A stretch of 64,000 bases of DNA from positions 1,240,001 to 1,304,000 of the forward strand of contig NZ_LR131273.1 of NCBI RefSeq assembly GCF_900631615.1, given 5' to 3'. The DNA comes from Tsukamurella paurometabola (GTDB taxonomy: Bacteria > Actinomycetota > Actinomycetes > Mycobacteriales > Mycobacteriaceae). Position numbers and translations under genes: made by a program. Shown here in pieces: positions 62,195 through 64,000 of this stretch (position 1 is its first letter; every line of letters begins with the position of its first letter). The notes beneath the pieces were generated by a model, which was given only the letters and a program-made list of their open reading frames with translations, searched no databases and was not told the DNA's origin.

Positions 62195-63358
62195 TCAGGC
62201 GACGGTGGCGGGCCGGCCGGCACCGCGGGCGGTGCGGATCCGGACGAGTTGGAGGAGGAACGCGAGGAGGAGCGGACAGGCCGCGACGAGGGCGAGCGCG
62301 CCGCCCACCGTGCCGCCGGCCACGAGCACCGCACCCGCGGCGGACCCGATGGCCGAGCCCAGGTAGTTCGCCGAGGCGTTCGCGGCGACCGCGGTCGGCC
62401 CGTTCTCGCGGGCCGCAGCGAGCAGGGTGTGCTGCTGCGGCGCCAGCGAGGACCAGCCCAGTGCGCCCCACAGGAACAGGCCCACCGCGAGGACGACCGC
62501 GGCGGGTTCGAGACCGATGACGAGGAGGACGACGGCGAGAGCGGCGGTGATCGCCGCCGTGATCGCGAGGGTGTTCTTGAGCGCGTCGACGATCCGCCCG
62601 ATGGCGAAGACGCCGACCGCCCCGCCGATCCCCCAGATCCAGATGGACAGCGTCAGGTGCGCCGACAGCGCCGACGTGGACAACAGGGGGCTGATGTAGG
62701 TGTACAGGCCGAGCGAGCCGATCCCCGTGAACAGGGTGACCAGCACCGTGAGCAGGGTGGGCGTGGCGGTCAGGGAGCGCAGGCGCGCGCCCAGCCCCGG
62801 CGCCTCGATGCGGGGCAGCGGCTCGCCGCCGCGGAACCGCACGCCCAGCAGGGCCAGCACGCCGAGCACCGTGATGACGCCGATCGTCGCGCGCCAGTCG
62901 ACGCGCTGCGCGAGCAGCAATCCCAGGGGGACGCCGAAGACGCTGCCCGTCGCCATCCCGGCCAGCACGAGGCTGAGCGCGCGTCCCCGCCGTTCGGGCG
63001 CGACGAGGTGCGCCGCGACCGCCGAGGACAGAGGCGAGTAGACGCCCGCGGCGGCGCCCGCGATGACGCGGGCGACGATGAACACGGCGATCGTGGGCGC
63101 GAGGACGGTGAGGAGGTTGCCCGCGGCGAAGACCGCGAGCGCGATGCTGAGGTTCCGGCCCGATTCGCGGCCCGCGTGGCCCGCGAGCAGCGGACCCGAG
63201 ACCGCGTACGCCCCGGTGAACGCCGTGACGCCGAGGCCGACGAGCGACTGCGTCGTGTGCAGGTCGTCCGCGATCGTGGGCAGCAGGCCCGCGATCACGT
63301 AGGCGTCCAGCCCCAGCGCCACGCTGCCGATGATGAACGGCCACAATGCTCGTACCAC
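62195..63358 (-). CDS. MFS efflux transporter (DHA1-like)
   Basis: A 387-residue, 12-helix MFS protein of the arabinose-efflux/AraJ-like type, with LDAYVIAGLLPTIADDL in helix 1, the GRESGRN loop after helix 2 and APERRGRALS before helix 5. It is the first gene of the ALAS-like operon and probably exports the product or protects the cell from it. The ATG at 63358 has only a weak ribosome binding site; the predicted promoter is about 60 nt upstream. Confidence 0.87.
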   Translation of the reverse strand: MVRALWPFIIGSVALGLDAYVIAGLLPTIADDLHTTQSLVGLGVTAFTGAYAVSGPLLAGHAGRESGRNLSIALAVFAAGNLLTVLAPTIAVFIVARVIAGAAAGVYSPLSSAVAAHLVAPERRGRALSLVLAGMATGSVFGVPLGLLLAQRVDWRATIGVITVLGVLALLGVRFRGGEPLPRIEAPGLGARLRSLTATPTLLTVLVTLFTGIGSLGLYTYISPLLSTSALSAHLTLSIWIWGIGGAVGVFAIGRIVDALKNTLAITAAITAALAVVLLVIGLEPAAVVLAVGLFLWGALGWSSLAPQQHTLLAAARENGPTAVAANASANYLGSAIGSAAGAVLVAGGTVGGALALVAACPLLLAFLLQLVRIRTARGAGRPATVA

Positions 63359-63405
63359 GAACGATCACTCCCGACTTCGTCGTCGATCCGGCGAATTCCC
63401 ATTCC

Positions 63406-63428
63406 TGCGCTCACTACATAGGAGCGCA
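63406..63428. promoter_or_regulatory. Operator-like inverted repeat upstream of the ALAS-like operon
   Basis: TGCGCTC (63406-63412) and GAGCGCA (63422-63428) flank a 9-nt spacer that contains a minus-strand TATGTA (63420-63415), a possible -10. A repressor or activator site for the operon is likely. Confidence 0.45.
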
Positions 63429-63541
63429 CGCCCTCCGGCAACCGGGAGAGGCGGTTCGAGTCATCACTGCCCGCAACCTTGACGAGCCGACGTGATACGA
63501 CTTCATGACCGGAAGACGGACGAATCGGATGAGGTGATGGC

Positions 63542-64000
63542 ATGGCGGACGCCGTGGGAACACCGTTCACGCTGGACGTGAACGGACTGGCGATCGCGGG
63601 CGACCGCTGGGGAGCCGGGCCCGCCTCGACCACCCTCGTGCTGCTGCACGGCGGCGGCCAGACCCGGCACTCCTGGGACCGCACGGCCGCGGACCTCGCG
63701 CAGCGCGGGTACACGGTGCTCACCCTCGACGCCCGCGGCCACGGCGACACCGCGTGGGCCGCCGACGGCGGGTACGCCCTGGGCGACTTCGTCGGCGACC
63801 TCCTGGGCGTGCTGCGCACCCTCGACGGTCCGCCGCCCGTGCTGATCGGAGCCTCCCTCGGCGGCATCACCAGCTTGTGCGCCGTCGGCGAGAACCCGGG
63901 TGTCGCGTCCGCGCTGGTCCTCGTGGACGTCGTGGTCGACGCCGAGAAGAAGGGCATCGAGCGGGTCACCGACTTCCTCGCCGCGCACACCGACGGCTTC
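63542..64000 (+). CDS. Alpha/beta hydrolase, N-terminal 153 residues (cut by window edge)
   Basis: The visible part has the HGGGQTRHSW oxyanion region at about residues 36-45, LDARGHGDT near 62 and the nucleophile elbow GASLGG with Ser at about 104, so it is a catalytically credible alpha/beta hydrolase. The rest lies outside the window. GATGAGG precedes the ATG at 63542. It is divergent from the ALAS-like operon with 183 bp between, so it could share the operator there. Confidence 0.88.
   Translation, partial: MADAVGTPFTLDVNGLAIAGDRWGAGPASTTLVLLHGGGQTRHSWDRTAADLAQRGYTVLTLDARGHGDTAWAADGGYALGDFVGDLLGVLRTLDGPPPVLIGASLGGITSLCAVGENPGVASALVLVDVVVDAEKKGIERVTDFLAAHTDGF

Noticed and set aside
60941-63421. 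An 826-codon + strand open frame opposite the ALAS-like operon
   Set aside because: The Arg/Asp/Gly-rich low-complexity translation has no motif, whereas the minus-strand genes carry complete ALAS, GNAT and MFS signatures.
1-64000. GCACCGTCG as a Chi or KOPS-type polar sequence
   Set aside because: The hand-counted copies are split about evenly between strands, with no visible skew along the window.

Overview
The window is high-GC actinobacterial DNA, densely coded on both strands. It carries the accD4-pks13-fadD32 mycolic-acid condensation locus, cutinase-like and antigen-85-like (mycolyltransferase-fold) exported proteins, a three-domain LigD beside Ku, and LysG/LysE. Together these place it in a mycolate-producing member of the Mycobacteriales. 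Tsukamurella or a near relative (Gordonia, Dietzia) is my best guess from memory; I could not confirm it. I see no rRNA, tRNA, CRISPR array, insertion sequence or prophage.

Layout. 0-12.4 kb: mixed housekeeping and accessory genes (YcaQ-like start, Nudix, serine ammonia-lyase, class III cyclase, HTH regulator, two MFS pumps, LysR/EamA pair, alpha/beta hydrolase, a condensation-GNAT fusion, a reductase). 12.4-19.2 kb: TetR, Ku and LigD for non-homologous end joining, an OhrR-like MarR operon, a P1 peptidase and a trypsin-like lipoprotein. 19.3-28.7 kb: PAP2-lipid kinase fusion, LysG/LysE exporter pair, SDR, PntAB transhydrogenase, MarR plus 2-hydroxyacid dehydrogenase, LppU-like protein. 28.8-34.8 kb: complete fructose PTS (ptsH, fruA, fruK, fruR, divergent ptsI). 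34.8-42.1 kb: VOC, YceI, CitE-like lyase, two tandem antigen-85-like proteins, free-methionine sulfoxide reductase, DUF4440/TetR/LLM. 42.1-58.3 kb: envelope locus (GlcD-like oxidase, AccD4, Pks13, FadD32, LLM oxidoreductase, lipoproteins, two cutinase-like proteins, an antigen-85-like protein with LGFP repeats). 58.35-63.36 kb: a tightly coupled five-gene operon built on a 5-aminolevulinate-synthase-like enzyme, with two oxidoreductases, an acetyltransferase and an efflux pump. A truncated hydrolase starts at the right edge.

How the genes work together. FadD32 activates the meromycolate, AccD4 supplies the carboxylated alpha-branch, Pks13 condenses them, and the antigen-85-like proteins would transfer mycolates outside the cell. 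The fructose PTS genes form a closed phosphoryl-transfer and catabolic circuit. The ALAS-like operon looks like a small, uncharacterised biosynthetic or export system and is the strongest candidate here for something new.

Non-coding signals that stand out are: a 9-nt-phased array of GTCACA repeats (MtrA-box-like) in front of one antigen-85-like gene; a family of five CATGCGT-N3-ACGCATG palindromes confined to two intergenic regions; about twenty genes whose only plausible initiation signal is a -10 hexamer 6-7 nt before the start codon (leaderless transcripts); and a 9-mer, GCACCGTCG, that seems strongly over-represented.
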